Assembly (NCBI GenBank): GCA_016929115.1
Contig: JAFGJL010000058.1
Coordinates: 1-38,224, forward strand
Reading direction: 5' to 3'
DNA from: Candidatus Omnitrophota bacterium
Lineage (GTDB): Bacteria; Omnitrophota; Gorgyraeia; 2-01-FULL-45-10
DNA: 38,224 nt
This document shows positions 1 through 7,451 of the stretch, in pieces. The stretch's first letter is position 1, and each line of letters begins with the position of its first letter. The notes beneath the pieces were generated by a model. That model was not told the origin of the DNA. It did not search any database and saw nothing but the letters and a program-made list of their open reading frames with translations. The position numbers and the translations under genes are program-made.

Positions 1-95
<95 letters not shown>

Positions 96-857
96 AGATG
101 ACCGTTGCTGTCTTAAAATCTGGCTATATGCTGGAAAATCCGAGCATTACTCGCTACTTGACAAAATAGACGGATAGAGTTAGTCTATCTCTATGAGTTC
201 AAGTGACAATGCGCAGTATGCGGACAATCAGCAGGTAAGCGGGAAGACGGAAGTTTCTGATGAATATTTCGCCGGTTTTGTTGACGGCGAAGGGTGCTTC
301 TATGTGGGATTCAGCAGGCGTGAGGATTTGCCGCTGAAGTGGCAAGTGATCACAGAATTCCATCTGAGTCAAAACCCGAAAGGGAAGAATGTCTTAGAAG
401 GTTTCATGAAGCGGTTAGGTTGCGGCTATATTAAACCGAACCATTCGAAGAACCCGAGAGATAAATCCCTGGTTTTGATAATCAAAGAAAGAAAGGATCT
501 TCAGGAAAAGCTGATCCCTTTCTTCAAAAAGCACCCGCTACATTCTGGGAAGCAAACAGATTACCTGATCTTCGCCCAGGCGCTCGAAATAATAAGTAAG
601 GGCGAGCACCTGAAGCGGGAAGGCTTCAACAGAATAGTAGGGCTGGTATTCCAGCAGCCGAATATACGGCTGAAGAAATATTCGAAAGAAAAGCTTCTAT
701 CCTCCTGAAACCTCAGAGACTATACGCCAGATCCGCGTAAGCGGAATGATATAGTCCGAACTCACGGGCGACCGTGAGAGTTTCGCAGAAATGCGAAGCC
801 GCCTTTTCTCGAAAAGAAAAGGTACTAAGTTTCGATAGGAACGAAGTAACATTATTG
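96..857 (+). mobile_element. Group I intron in 23S rRNA (E. coli position about 2593, I-CreI-type site)
   Basis: The 762-nt insert interrupts 23S rRNA between GACAGT and TCGGT. It begins just after a U, contains an internal guide GCTGTC that pairs with the 5' exon, and ends in G (857), as group I introns do. The 3' part has a group I core: a P7-like pairing of AGACTAT (near 717) with ATAGTCC (near 752), a P8-like hairpin TCCGC-GTAA-GCGGA, and a P9-like hairpin CTCACGG-GCGA-CCGTGAG. More GNRA-type hairpins follow at about 782-830. The P4-P6 type segment near 220-240 lies within the 5' end of the intron ORF. By memory of the I-CreI homing site, the flanking exon differs from it at about 3 of 22 positions. 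The subtype is not assigned. Confidence 0.93.
193..708 (+). CDS. LAGLIDADG homing endonuclease encoded in the 23S rRNA intron
   Basis: This 171-aa protein has one LAGLIDADG-type motif (YFAGFVDGEG, residues 25-34) with the catalytic acidic residue at D31. A single motif and this length fit a homodimeric endonuclease of the I-CreI family, which cuts intron-less 23S genes and so spreads the intron. The insertion site agrees with that assignment. The first 20 residues (DNAQYADNQQ and around) are encoded by DNA that also appears to form conserved intron helices, so coding and ribozyme sequence overlap. No in-frame ATG, GTG or TTG lies between codon 1 and the motif, so the start at 193 is the only conventional choice. 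No clear ribosome binding site is seen; translation may be weak. The frame is intact. Confidence 0.93.
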   Translation: MSSSDNAQYADNQQVSGKTEVSDEYFAGFVDGEGCFYVGFSRREDLPLKWQVITEFHLSQNPKGKNVLEGFMKRLGCGYIKPNHSKNPRDKSLVLIIKERKDLQEKLIPFFKKHPLHSGKQTDYLIFAQALEIISKGEHLKREGFNRIVGLVFQQPNIRLKKYSKEKLLSS

Positions 858-1142
858 TCGGTCTCTATCTGATGCAGGCGCAGGATATTTGAGGGGCCCT
901 GTCCCTAGTACGAGAGGACCGGGACAGACGAACCTACGGTGTTCCAGTTATCACGCCAGTGGTATTTGCTGGGTAGCCGCGTTCGGAAAGGATAAACGCT
1001 GAAAGCATCTAAGCGCGAAGCCTTCCCCAAGACTAGATATCCCTGAAGACGCCACGAAGACTACGTGGTTGATAGGTCCCAAGTGTACGAGCCGCAAGGC
1101 TTTCAGCTTAGGGATACTAATGCGTCGTTCGGCTTGACCATT
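858..1142 (+). rRNA. 23S rRNA, 3' terminal exon
   Basis: This resumes the 23S sequence directly after the intron. It includes the sarcin-ricin loop block CTAGTACGAGAGGACCGG (about 905-922) and the conserved block GCTGAAAGCATCTAAGC (about 1000-1015). The mature 3' end is near GGCTTGACC at about 1140. The exact processing position is estimated from similarity to E. coli 23S rRNA. 5S rRNA follows after about 95 bp. Confidence 0.96.
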
Positions 1143-1237
1143 TTTTATTTTCTTTAAAGATGGCATGCTCCTCGGACGTTGCGCGTTGAGCTGGTTTGTG
1201 TCCGATTTACCTTTTTGAAGTCGATTGTCGAATCCTA

Positions 1238-1358
1238 TTCCCGGTGCTTTGAGCGGAGGGGCCACACCCGTTCCCATTCCGAATACGGTAGTTAAGCCCT
1301 CCAGCGCTGATGGTACTTACTGGGCAACTGGTTGGGAGAGTAGGCCAGTGCCGGGGTA
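1238..1358 (+). rRNA. 5S rRNA
   Basis: About 120 nt with typical 5S features: the helix I strands TCCCGG (1239-1244) and CCGGGG (1351-1356), the block CACACCCGTTCCCATTCCGAA, and GTTAAGC(C)CTCCAGCGC. It ends with the helix closing near 1358. Position after 23S and before a strong terminator matches the distal end of an rrn operon. Confidence 0.96.
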
Positions 1359-1364
1359 AAATTG

Positions 1365-1402
1365 AAGCGCGTAGTAGCGAAAGTTACTACGCGCTTTTTT
1401 TG
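1365..1402 (+). terminator. Rho-independent terminator of the rRNA operon
   Basis: A long stem, AAGCGCGTAGTA paired with TACTACGCGCTT around a GCGAAAGT loop region, is followed by a run of Ts ending at 1401. It lies 7 bp after 5S rRNA. Confidence 0.93.
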
Positions 1403-1408
1403 TGCCCT

Positions 1409-1555
1409 AAGCCTTGCGGGGTGGTCCTTCCGCTCGTCGCTCGCTCGGATTTGCCATCCTCGCTCGCTGTTGTGAAATTTTCGATGATAAAGCCTGAACC
1501 GGCATAAGGTATCGAAAATTTCAAAATTCGCTCCAGGACCAACCCCGCAAGGCTT
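1409..1555. repeat. 147-bp nested inverted-repeat element after the rRNA operon
   Basis: The outer arms 1409-1428 and 1535-1555 are inverted copies of about 20 bp (AAGCCTTGCGGGGTGGTCCT against the reverse complement of the right arm) and differ by one inserted T. Inside lies a perfect 13-bp inverted pair, TGAAATTTTCGAT (1473-1485) and ATCGAAAATTTCA (1511-1523). The element has no coding signal and could fold into one long hairpin. It resembles a small MITE-like or palindromic element; no target-site duplication is evident. From 1556 to 1682 I see only G-rich sequence and a short approach to the next gene. Confidence 0.6.
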
Positions 1556-1682
1556 TTCCCAACATAAGTCACGGAACTTTCGCTATTGCGCGCTTATGGG
1601 TGGTGGGGAGGGGAGGCACCATATTTTACTTGCGTTGCCGACGACGGGGTATTAACATATTACGGGAGATGAAAAGGCACGT

Positions 1683-2213
1683 ATGAAGCTTAAATTGGGA
1701 ATGATGGCTATCGTCGCGGCGGCGGTTATTTTGCTGGCCGCATCCGCGTTTGCGGTGGAGTACCGGTACAAGTACCGGAACGACGGCGCGGTGATGACGA
1801 AGACGCGCTGCGATACTGAGGGCGATCCTGTCGCGCGGGCGTCGTACAGGACCGACGGGACCGTCGAGAAGTTCGAGCGTTTCGACCGCAAAGGCCGGCT
1901 TACCGTTGTCGCGCACTATAATGAGAAGGGAAAGCTCGAAGAGAACATTGACGGATGGTCGGCGAGGATCCTCGTCTATAAGGGCGAGCAGCTGCGGATC
2001 GAAAGTTATTACGGCGATGACGGCCACCTGACCGAGCGGAAATTCTACAACGATTCCGGGGACCTTGTCGAAAGGCAGTTCGTTGGGGACAGCCGTCTCG
2101 ATCCCAACGAAGAGTTCAGCGCAGGCCCTATCGCGTGGTCGGAGACGGACCAGTTCTACGATTCCTACGGGGATTTAAAGGGCGAGGAAGAGGTTTCTCG
2201 GGGCTACTGGTGA
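1683..2213 (+). CDS. Secreted protein with MORN-variant/YD-like strand repeats, unknown function
   Basis: The 176-aa product has an N-terminal signal peptide (hydrophobic core about residues 5-22, probable cleavage after AFA). The mature part is a series of short repeats of the form 'Y-x-(D/N)-x-x-G-x-(L/V/T)-x-E/V-x', for example YRTDGTVEKF, YNEKGKLEEN, YGDDGHLTER and YNDSGDLVER. Such strand-turn repeats occur in MORN-variant and YD-repeat-like exported proteins. The ATG is preceded by GGGAGATGAAAAGGCACGT. It is probably periplasmic or surface-exposed. I do not recognise a specific family or function. The next gene follows after 12 bp with a strong ribosome binding site, so the two are likely co-transcribed. 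Confidence 0.8.
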   Translation: MKLKLGMMAIVAAAVILLAASAFAVEYRYKYRNDGAVMTKTRCDTEGDPVARASYRTDGTVEKFERFDRKGRLTVVAHYNEKGKLEENIDGWSARILVYKGEQLRIESYYGDDGHLTERKFYNDSGDLVERQFVGDSRLDPNEEFSAGPIAWSETDQFYDSYGDLKGEEEVSRGYW

Positions 2214-2225
2214 TAAGGAGGGGTT

Positions 2226-2702
2226 ATGGCGGAAGGGAAGATACACCTCAGGCAGATATTGCAGATGGGTGTGATGGTGGAGAAGCGCGGGGAGGAGTTC
2301 TATAAAGGCCTTGCGGATAGGCCCGGCGATACCAAGACGAGAGAGCTTTACCGGCGGCTGGCCGATGCCGAAACCCGGCACAAGGAGTTTATTGAGAAGA
2401 CGCTCGCGGAATGGAAGCCGATAGCGCTTGACGCTGCATCCATGAGGGTCTTCGACCAGGAGACGAGGTTCAGGGGCATATTCGCGAGCCCTCCGCCGCC
2501 AGATTCAAGCGAGGAAGACGCCGCCAAGTACGCCGTCGCCCAGGAGTGGAAGATGGTTGATTTTTACCGTTTCTTCGAGAACGATTTCCCGGACGCCTGG
2601 AGGGCCATGAAGCTGCAAGAGCTGGTCGAGGAAGAGAGAAGGCACGTAAAGGCCATAGTCGCCGCCTATCCCCAGCTCAAAGATCTTACCGCTATGGCTT
2701 AA
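2226..2702 (+). CDS. Rubrerythrin/ferritin-like diiron domain protein
   Basis: This 158-aa protein is an all-helical ferritin-like domain. It has the spaced iron-ligand pattern EKRGEEFY (about residues 19-26), ETRHKEF (E-x-x-H, about residues 49-55), an E/FY/FE helix near 107-115, and EEERRHVK (E-x-x-H, about residues 135-142). These suit a carboxylate-bridged diiron site as in rubrerythrin or YciF/YhjR-like proteins. There is no rubredoxin-type CxxC module, so it is not a full rubrerythrin. It is cytoplasmic and probably linked to peroxide or iron handling. A near-perfect Shine-Dalgarno (AAGGAGG) precedes the ATG. Confidence 0.82.
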   Translation: MAEGKIHLRQILQMGVMVEKRGEEFYKGLADRPGDTKTRELYRRLADAETRHKEFIEKTLAEWKPIALDAASMRVFDQETRFRGIFASPPPPDSSEEDAAKYAVAQEWKMVDFYRFFENDFPDAWRAMKLQELVEEERRHVKAIVAAYPQLKDLTAMA

Positions 2703-2779
2703 AAGAATGTTTGGGACAGTTATGGATGCCCATTGCTTTATATGCTAAAATAGCACATATATATGAATAAAGGGTCGAT

Positions 2780-3193
2780 ATGATAAGGGTGAGATGGGGG
2801 ATGCGAAGGCGGGGATTCAGTCTGGTCGAGGCCCTTCTGGCGGCTATCATTTTGGGCGTAAGCCTGATAGCCCTGGGGGCCGTTTTTTACGATCAATTCG
2901 CGATCATTAATAGGGCGAGAGAGATGACGATCGCAACCCTGTGTGCCCAGGAGGAGATCGAGCAAGTAAGGGGCATGCCGTTCGATGATATAGTGAACCT
3001 CAGCTCATCTTTTACAGCCACCGGCTTCGCGTATTTAGACGATCCGGCGGGCACGGTAACGGTGAGCAATAGTTACGGCGATGACATAAAGAAGATCTCT
3101 GTTACCGTAAGCTGGAAGAATTCCCTTTCCGGTACCACGCTCACGAGGAGCATGGCTACATTGGTAAGCCGTTACGGTATCAATAAACAGTAG
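2780..3193 (+). CDS. Prepilin-like protein, PilV/GspI type minor pilin
   Basis: The 137-aa protein has a type IV prepilin leader ending RRRG with processing expected before FSLVEALLAA (residues 13-22, mature F1 and E5), then a single hydrophobic helix and a small C-terminal globular part. It should be inserted in the inner membrane, cleaved and N-methylated by a PilD-type prepilin peptidase, and assembled as a minor subunit. The ATG at 2780 has AAAGGG upstream; an ATG at 2801 (codon 8) would give a shorter leader. It heads a cluster of prepilin-like genes. The 78-bp gap before it is AT-rich, with a possible extended -10 (TGCTAAAAT). Confidence 0.87.
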   Translation: MIRVRWGMRRRGFSLVEALLAAIILGVSLIALGAVFYDQFAIINRAREMTIATLCAQEEIEQVRGMPFDDIVNLSSSFTATGFAYLDDPAGTVTVSNSYGDDIKKISVTVSWKNSLSGTTLTRSMATLVSRYGINKQ

Positions 3194-3224
3194 GGATGGG
3201 CATATCGCATAACGGGTGGACGTA

Positions 3225-3824
3225 ATGAGACCTTTGGGAAATTCGCATAGGCGCAACAGGGGATTCAGCCTGGTCGAGCTCATGATATCGCTTCTTATCG
3301 TGAGCATTATCCTGGTTGCCACCGTTTCGCTATTCATAGGCTGTTGGCGGGCGTTCCTCATAGGAAATACCTATCTCGATGTCTATTCAAATTCAAGGCT
3401 CGCGGCAGAATGGATGGCCAGGGATATCAGGTGGGCAGAGCAAGTCGTGCCAACTTACGGTTCTTACACAACTTCCGATAGCTGTATCGTCCTTATGGTC
3501 CCGTCCATAGACGCGTCAGGCGACATCATGGCATCGTGTTACGATTACATAATCTATCAGTTACAGGGCAATGACCTCCACAGGATAGTGCAAAAAGACG
3601 CGCAGAGCAGCCGGCAGAACGAGAACCGCGTTGTGGCCGGCCAGTGCAGTTCGCTGACTTTGAGCTCGGGCGGCGTGACGTTATCAAATATCCCGAATCT
3701 CTCCGCTGTTAATACGATAGAGATATTCCTGCCGCTTAATGAACAAATGATCTCTTTGACCGGCGGCGGGGTAAAGAGCGCGCAATTAACGCCTACAACA
3801 GTGGTGAGATTGCGTAATAAATGA
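3225..3824 (+). CDS. Prepilin-like protein, PilW/GspJ type minor pilin
   Basis: Start chosen at ATG 3225 with GGGTGG five bases upstream; a GTG at 3216 in the same frame would add three residues. The 199-aa product has the prepilin motif RRNRG|FSLVELMISLL (E5 conserved), one transmembrane helix, then a globular C-terminal domain. Size and position between a PilV-like and a PilX-like gene fit a PilW/GspJ-type minor subunit of a type IV pilus or type II secretion pseudopilus. The stop overlaps the next start (ATGA at 3821-3824), indicating translational coupling. Confidence 0.85.
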   Translation: MRPLGNSHRRNRGFSLVELMISLLIVSIILVATVSLFIGCWRAFLIGNTYLDVYSNSRLAAEWMARDIRWAEQVVPTYGSYTTSDSCIVLMVPSIDASGDIMASCYDYIIYQLQGNDLHRIVQKDAQSSRQNENRVVAGQCSSLTLSSGGVTLSNIPNLSAVNTIEIFLPLNEQMISLTGGGVKSAQLTPTTVVRLRNK

Positions 3825-5035
3825 TATTTATGAATATGGCCTATACCACTCATAAGAGACGCAGGGGATTCGCATTGATCACCTCGATGCTGGTGGTCTG
3901 TGTTTTTATCGTCCTTGCGTTGCCATATGTGGCAAGACTTGTCACCGAGTACTGGCTTATATCAAAGATCTACAATTCAACCTCCGCCCTTTATGTCGCG
4001 GAGGCGGGGGCAGACCGCGCGCTTTGGGAAATAAGGTATAACCAGTGTGAATTCGACGGGTGGACTACCGAGCCCGGTGGCGACAAGATAATCTCCGTCA
4101 ATTCTTTCCAAACCTCGGATGGCAAGACCATGGGCGACTATGATGTGAGGGTTTCGATCTCCATGGACGGAATGAGCGCTGTTGTCACGGCCACAGGTTA
4201 TACGCCAAACCGGACTGATCCTGACGGGAAGAGGACGGTCAAGGTGAGGTATTCAAGGCATAACTTCGGAAAGGCCGTCGTTGCCCTTGGCGGTATTACT
4301 ATGAGCGGTCAGGCCAAAACAGACAGTTATGATTCCAACCTTGGTCCCTATGGCAGCCAGCCGCACACCCAGGAGGGCGACATAATAACTAACGGCTCGA
4401 TAAGTATGAGCGGTCAGGCTTACATTAACGGAGACGCTCATCCTGGCCCGGGCCACCCCTTTTCCGGCACGCCTCCCGTGTCAGGTTCATACGGCACACT
4501 GCAGGCGCCATTCACCGTAGATCCCATCCCGGCTTCGACTTTAAGCGAGGCGCAGTCGAATAATAATAATGACAATATCCTTCTTGACGGCCAGCTTTGG
4601 GGAGGAGGGTATAGTCTTTCCGCAAGCGGACAGCAAGTATTTACTTTTCCCGGAGGGACCTACTATTTCACTTCGATCAGCACAAGCGGCCAGGCACAGA
4701 TCAATATCACGGGACCTTCAACGATCTATGTGGATGGCGGCAACGTAAGCATCTCCGGGCAGGGTATCGTCAATGGCGCCCGGCCAAGAGACCTCCTGTT
4801 ATATTCCAGCGGCTCGAGCATCTCTTTATCAGGCCAGGCCGCTTTTACCGGAGCTGTCTACGCCCCTAACGCCAACGTTACGTTAAGCGGGCAGGAGAAT
4901 GTCTACGGTTCCATCATTTGCGGTTCGAATTCTGATAGCGGCCAGGCGAAGATCCACTTCGACCTTGACCTGTTGAACGTGCAGCCGGTCTTCGCGAATA
5001 GCAGGGTCACCTCCTGGCAGGAGATAGAAGAGTAA
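3821..5035 (+). CDS. PilX-like pilus assembly protein with SGQ repeat C-terminal domain (DUF7305-like)
   Basis: The 404-aa protein begins with a PilX-type N-terminus (KRRRG|FALITSMLVVCVF, transmembrane helix about residues 15-40). It then has a conserved amphipathic segment (SALYVAEAGADRALWEI) typical of PilX_N proteins. The C-terminal half carries eight SGQ-centred repeats (MSGQAK, MSGQAY, ASGQQV, TSGQAQ, ISGQGI, LSGQAA, LSGQEN, DSGQAK) between about residues 162 and 383. The context GAVYAPNANVTLSGQ matches the beta-solenoid-like domain (DUF7305 type) that often has SGN instead. It probably forms a surface-exposed adhesive or tip domain. It overlaps the preceding prepilin gene by 4 bp. Confidence 0.82.
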   Translation: MIFMNMAYTTHKRRRGFALITSMLVVCVFIVLALPYVARLVTEYWLISKIYNSTSALYVAEAGADRALWEIRYNQCEFDGWTTEPGGDKIISVNSFQTSDGKTMGDYDVRVSISMDGMSAVVTATGYTPNRTDPDGKRTVKVRYSRHNFGKAVVALGGITMSGQAKTDSYDSNLGPYGSQPHTQEGDIITNGSISMSGQAYINGDAHPGPGHPFSGTPPVSGSYGTLQAPFTVDPIPASTLSEAQSNNNNDNILLDGQLWGGGYSLSASGQQVFTFPGGTYYFTSISTSGQAQINITGPSTIYVDGGNVSISGQGIVNGARPRDLLLYSSGSSISLSGQAAFTGAVYAPNANVTLSGQENVYGSIICGSNSDSGQAKIHFDLDLLNVQPVFANSRVTSWQEIEE

Positions 5036-5123
5036 CCGGGCGCGCTTTCCAGCGCACATTTCCCTTGCCTTAACGCGTATGTGGTATTAATATATAGAAC
5101 TATCTTAAGTAAAAGGAGGTTGT

Positions 5124-5291
5124 ATGGACCAGAAACGCGTAAACAACATTGCTGCGGTTTTAAATTTGATCGGAATACTGATCCTTCTGGCTGCGGCATT
5201 TGACATCGCGCCTGTCGCCGACAATGTGATGATATTTGTCGGCATAGTATGTTTTATAGTAGGCGCTTTTTTAAGGCGGTTATTAAAGTAG
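5124..5291 (+). CDS. Small membrane protein with two transmembrane segments, unknown
   Basis: A 55-aa ORF beginning MDQKRVNNIAAVLNLIGILI and ending FLRRLLK. A very strong Shine-Dalgarno (AAAGGAGGT, 5112-5120) sits at good spacing before the ATG, which is the main support for its reality. Two hydrophobic helices (about residues 9-25 and 33-48) are separated by a short DIAPVADN loop, and the C-terminus is basic. It resembles small membrane proteins of unknown role. It lies between the pilin cluster and a secreted protein, 12 bp before the latter. A possible promoter, TTGCCT-N17-TAATAT, lies at about 5067-5096. Confidence 0.72.
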   Translation: MDQKRVNNIAAVLNLIGILILLAAAFDIAPVADNVMIFVGIVCFIVGAFLRRLLK

Positions 5292-5303
5292 GAGAGGAGA
5301 AAA

Positions 5304-5609
5304 ATGTCCAAAGCTATAATAGGGGTTATGTTCTTTATCGCGGCGCTTGCGCCGGGAGGCGTTCCGGCCTATGCCGAGGAAAATCCGAAGCTGGGGAAAG
5401 ATGATTTTGTAACGACCAGCATCAATGCCGTCTTTGAAAAGCTGAACCAGTACTCTTCGGGCGAGAAGAAGATCCTCGACTGGGACGAGATGAGCGCCAC
5501 CAAGGAGAAGGCCAAGGCCAAGACCGCGGAAGAGGAGAAGATACCCGGCATAACCATAAGAGACACGAGTTCATCCGCCGAAAAGGGAAAACCGGCCGGG
5601 AGTGAATAA
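5304..5609 (+). CDS. Small secreted protein, unknown
   Basis: The 101-aa product has a clear signal peptide (MSKAIIGVMFFIAALAPGG, cleavage near AYA-EE at about residue 24). The mature part is about 77 residues, charged and rich in Lys, Glu and Ala (KEKAKAKTAEEEK), and probably largely helical or disordered. The ribosome binding site is AGGAGAGGAG. It overlaps the following prepilin-like gene by 8 bp, so it probably belongs to the pilus-related operon. I do not recognise a family. Confidence 0.72.
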   Translation: MSKAIIGVMFFIAALAPGGVPAYAEENPKLGKDDFVTTSINAVFEKLNQYSSGEKKILDWDEMSATKEKAKAKTAEEEKIPGITIRDTSSSAEKGKPAGSE

Positions 5610-5844
5610 AAAATACGAGAGAGGTTTCGGGCTGATCGAGCTTTTAATAGTGCTGGCGCTGGTAGCCCTGGTCTACTACCTTATGAATAAAGTTTCTATT
5701 AAAAAAGGACCAGGCGGCCAGGCGATACAAAGCAGGGATATGATCGGCGCCGGGGAGGCCATGCGTTACGATAAGGTGTATGACGCGGCCCGGAAGCAAA
5801 TCGACAAAGTCAAAGCGCAAAGTTCAAGCGGCGATCTCGAATAA
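5602..5844 (+). CDS. Minimal prepilin-like protein (short type IV pilin N-terminus)
   Basis: This 80-aa protein starts at GTG 5602, inside the end of the previous gene. It has a prepilin signature KYERG|FGLIELLIVLALVALVYY with E5 of the mature form. Unlike ordinary pilins it has only about 45 residues after the hydrophobic helix, so there is no room for a normal globular domain. It may be a minor or accessory (pseudo)pilin. It shares one base with the next start (5844). Confidence 0.7.
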   Translation: MNKKYERGFGLIELLIVLALVALVYYLMNKVSIKKGPGGQAIQSRDMIGAGEAMRYDKVYDAARKQIDKVKAQSSSGDLE

Positions 5845-6635
5845 TGATCTCATCGATAAAAAGAGCCGCCATCATAGCGATAGTAACGGCCGGGCTTGTG
5901 GCTATAGCAACCCCGGCATTTTTTACCCATTTACTGATACCGGAAAAGGAAGCCGCGCCGCTGGTAAAAAGGGAGGTCGTGCCGGTACCGGAAGAAGCGC
6001 GCGCGGTAGGTTGGAGGGAAGAGTTTGATTCTGCCGCCGGCCGGGGAAGAACCGCTGTTCCGAAAGGCTGGAAAGCGGTGGGCAAGCCGGGAACGAAGCC
6101 GGCCGTTTTTTCGGTCAGGGCCGACAATGAAAGCAGCGAACATTTTCTTCATGTTGAGGCGGACAGGGCGACAGGCAACCTGATGACGAGGATCAACGAT
6201 ATCGACCTTAAGAAGACCCCTGTTTTACGCTGGCGCTGGAGGGCGACGACACTACCGGCCGGAGCGGACGGCAGGCTAAAGGCCGCGGATGACCAGGTGG
6301 TAGCGATATACGTCGGGACCGGCACTTCACTGAACAATAAGAGCATATCGTACCGGTGGGATACGGAGACGCCCAGGGGCGCCGAGGGCAATGCCAGTTA
6401 TGGCATGGGGGGCGTCAAGGTGAAGTGGTATACCCTGCGGAACAAGGCCGATGCTCAGGGCGGGCAGTGGTTGACCGAAGAGAGGAATGTGGCCGAGGAT
6501 TTCAATAAGGCGTGGGGCTTCTATCCGGAGAAGATATATTTGAGCGTATCCTCCAACAGCCAATATACGCGTTCCTCCGGAGCCGCGGACCTGTGCTGGA
6601 TCGAATTCGTATCTCTTAAGAACGAGGCGATTTGA
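5844..6635 (+). CDS. DUF3047 family exported protein
   Basis: The 263-aa product begins with a membrane/signal segment (about residues 7-30) and a proline-rich linker. The remainder has features of DUF3047: LRWRWRATTLPAGADGR followed by KAADDQVVAIYV, a central YRWDT motif, and a C-terminal strand ending CWIEFVSL. DUF3047 proteins are exported proteins of unknown biochemical role with a jelly-roll-like fold. It is coupled to the preceding prepilin-like gene (one-base overlap) and to the following acyltransferase gene (4-bp TTGA overlap). Confidence 0.8.
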   Translation: MISSIKRAAIIAIVTAGLVAIATPAFFTHLLIPEKEAAPLVKREVVPVPEEARAVGWREEFDSAAGRGRTAVPKGWKAVGKPGTKPAVFSVRADNESSEHFLHVEADRATGNLMTRINDIDLKKTPVLRWRWRATTLPAGADGRLKAADDQVVAIYVGTGTSLNNKSISYRWDTETPRGAEGNASYGMGGVKVKWYTLRNKADAQGGQWLTEERNVAEDFNKAWGFYPEKIYLSVSSNSQYTRSSGAADLCWIEFVSLKNEAI

Positions 6636-7447
6636 TACTAAAAAATTTCCCAAAACACATAATCGAACCGGCAACGCTTATCGAAACGAGCCATTTTCTG
6701 GCCAAGCTCGCGGAGAACCATGAGGAGATAGAGAAGGCCCAGCGCCTCCGGTACGAGGTCTTTAACCTTGAGCAGGGAAGGGGCCTGAAGACCGCGGAAA
6801 AATTCGGCATAGATTTTGACGAATTTGACGAATACTGCCTCCATATAATCACCCTGGAGAAGAGCTCGGGAAAGGTGGTAGGCACATACCGCGCCCATAT
6901 GGGGTGCGTCGCCAATTCGGCGAAAGGTTTTTATTCTTCCCAGGAATACGAGATACACGGCCTGTACAAGATAGCGGACAAATGCCTGGAACTTGGCAGG
7001 ACCTGCGTCTCGCCGGAATACAGGTCCGGCGCGGCTATCGCTCTTTTATGGGGCGGGATCACGGAGCTCCTGGTCAGGGCGAAGCTCACATACATGCTGG
7101 GATGCGTAAGCCTTGAGGGGACGGACCCCAAGACAGGTTGGGCTATGTACGAGTACATAGCCAAAAAGTACTCCGTCTCCAAGGATTTTACGGTGATCCC
7201 GCGGCCCGGTTTCAAGCTGAAAAGGCCATCCGCGCGCGAGATCAAGAAAGTCCTGGAGGATGAAGAAACGCTCAAGAAGAACATCCCGCCGGTATTCAAG
7301 GGCTATCTGCGCTTGGGAGGGGTTATCTGCGGTGAGCCGGCGCTGGACAGGGATTTCGGGACCATCGATTTCTTCATACTGGTCGACATGGATAGCGTTC
7401 CCGAGAGGTACAAGCGGCATTTTAACTACAGAGAGAACAAAATCTGA
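6632..7447 (+). CDS. OlsB-like GNAT N-acyltransferase (ornithine-lipid type)
   Basis: This 271-aa protein matches the GNAT/acyl-homoserine-lactone-synthase-like fold of OlsB. It has RLRYEVFNLEQG (about residues 42-53), GTYRAHMG (about 84-91), ELGRTCVSPEYRSG (about 116-129) and the late segment DFGTIDFFILVDMDSVPERYK. OlsB transfers a 3-hydroxyacyl group from acyl-ACP to the alpha-amino group of ornithine, making lyso-ornithine lipid at the inner membrane. The PlsC-type gene 4 bp downstream supports this by supplying the second acylation. The TTG start at 6632 overlaps the previous TGA. The acceptor amino acid cannot be read from sequence and might not be ornithine. Confidence 0.78.
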   Translation: MILKNFPKHIIEPATLIETSHFLAKLAENHEEIEKAQRLRYEVFNLEQGRGLKTAEKFGIDFDEFDEYCLHIITLEKSSGKVVGTYRAHMGCVANSAKGFYSSQEYEIHGLYKIADKCLELGRTCVSPEYRSGAAIALLWGGITELLVRAKLTYMLGCVSLEGTDPKTGWAMYEYIAKKYSVSKDFTVIPRPGFKLKRPSAREIKKVLEDEETLKKNIPPVFKGYLRLGGVICGEPALDRDFGTIDFFILVDMDSVPERYKRHFNYRENKI

Positions 7448-7451
7448 AAGC

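Noticed and set aside
96-857. Group II intron or simple rRNA insertion
   Set aside because: P1 with U-G, terminal G and the P7-like core fit group I; there is no GUGYG start or domain V-like hairpin.
951-1277. Open frame of 108 codons on the - strand
   Set aside because: It lies over 23S and 5S rRNA, so it is a shadow of conserved RNA sequence.
1310-2027. Several short frames on both strands around the 5S terminator and inverted repeat
   Set aside because: They cross a terminator or palindrome, or lie antisense to the secreted-protein gene, and have no ribosome binding site.
7260-7451. N-terminal extension of the PlsC-like gene
   Set aside because: It overlaps the OlsB-like gene and encodes Arg/Ser-rich out-of-frame residues; ATG 7452 gives the family start.
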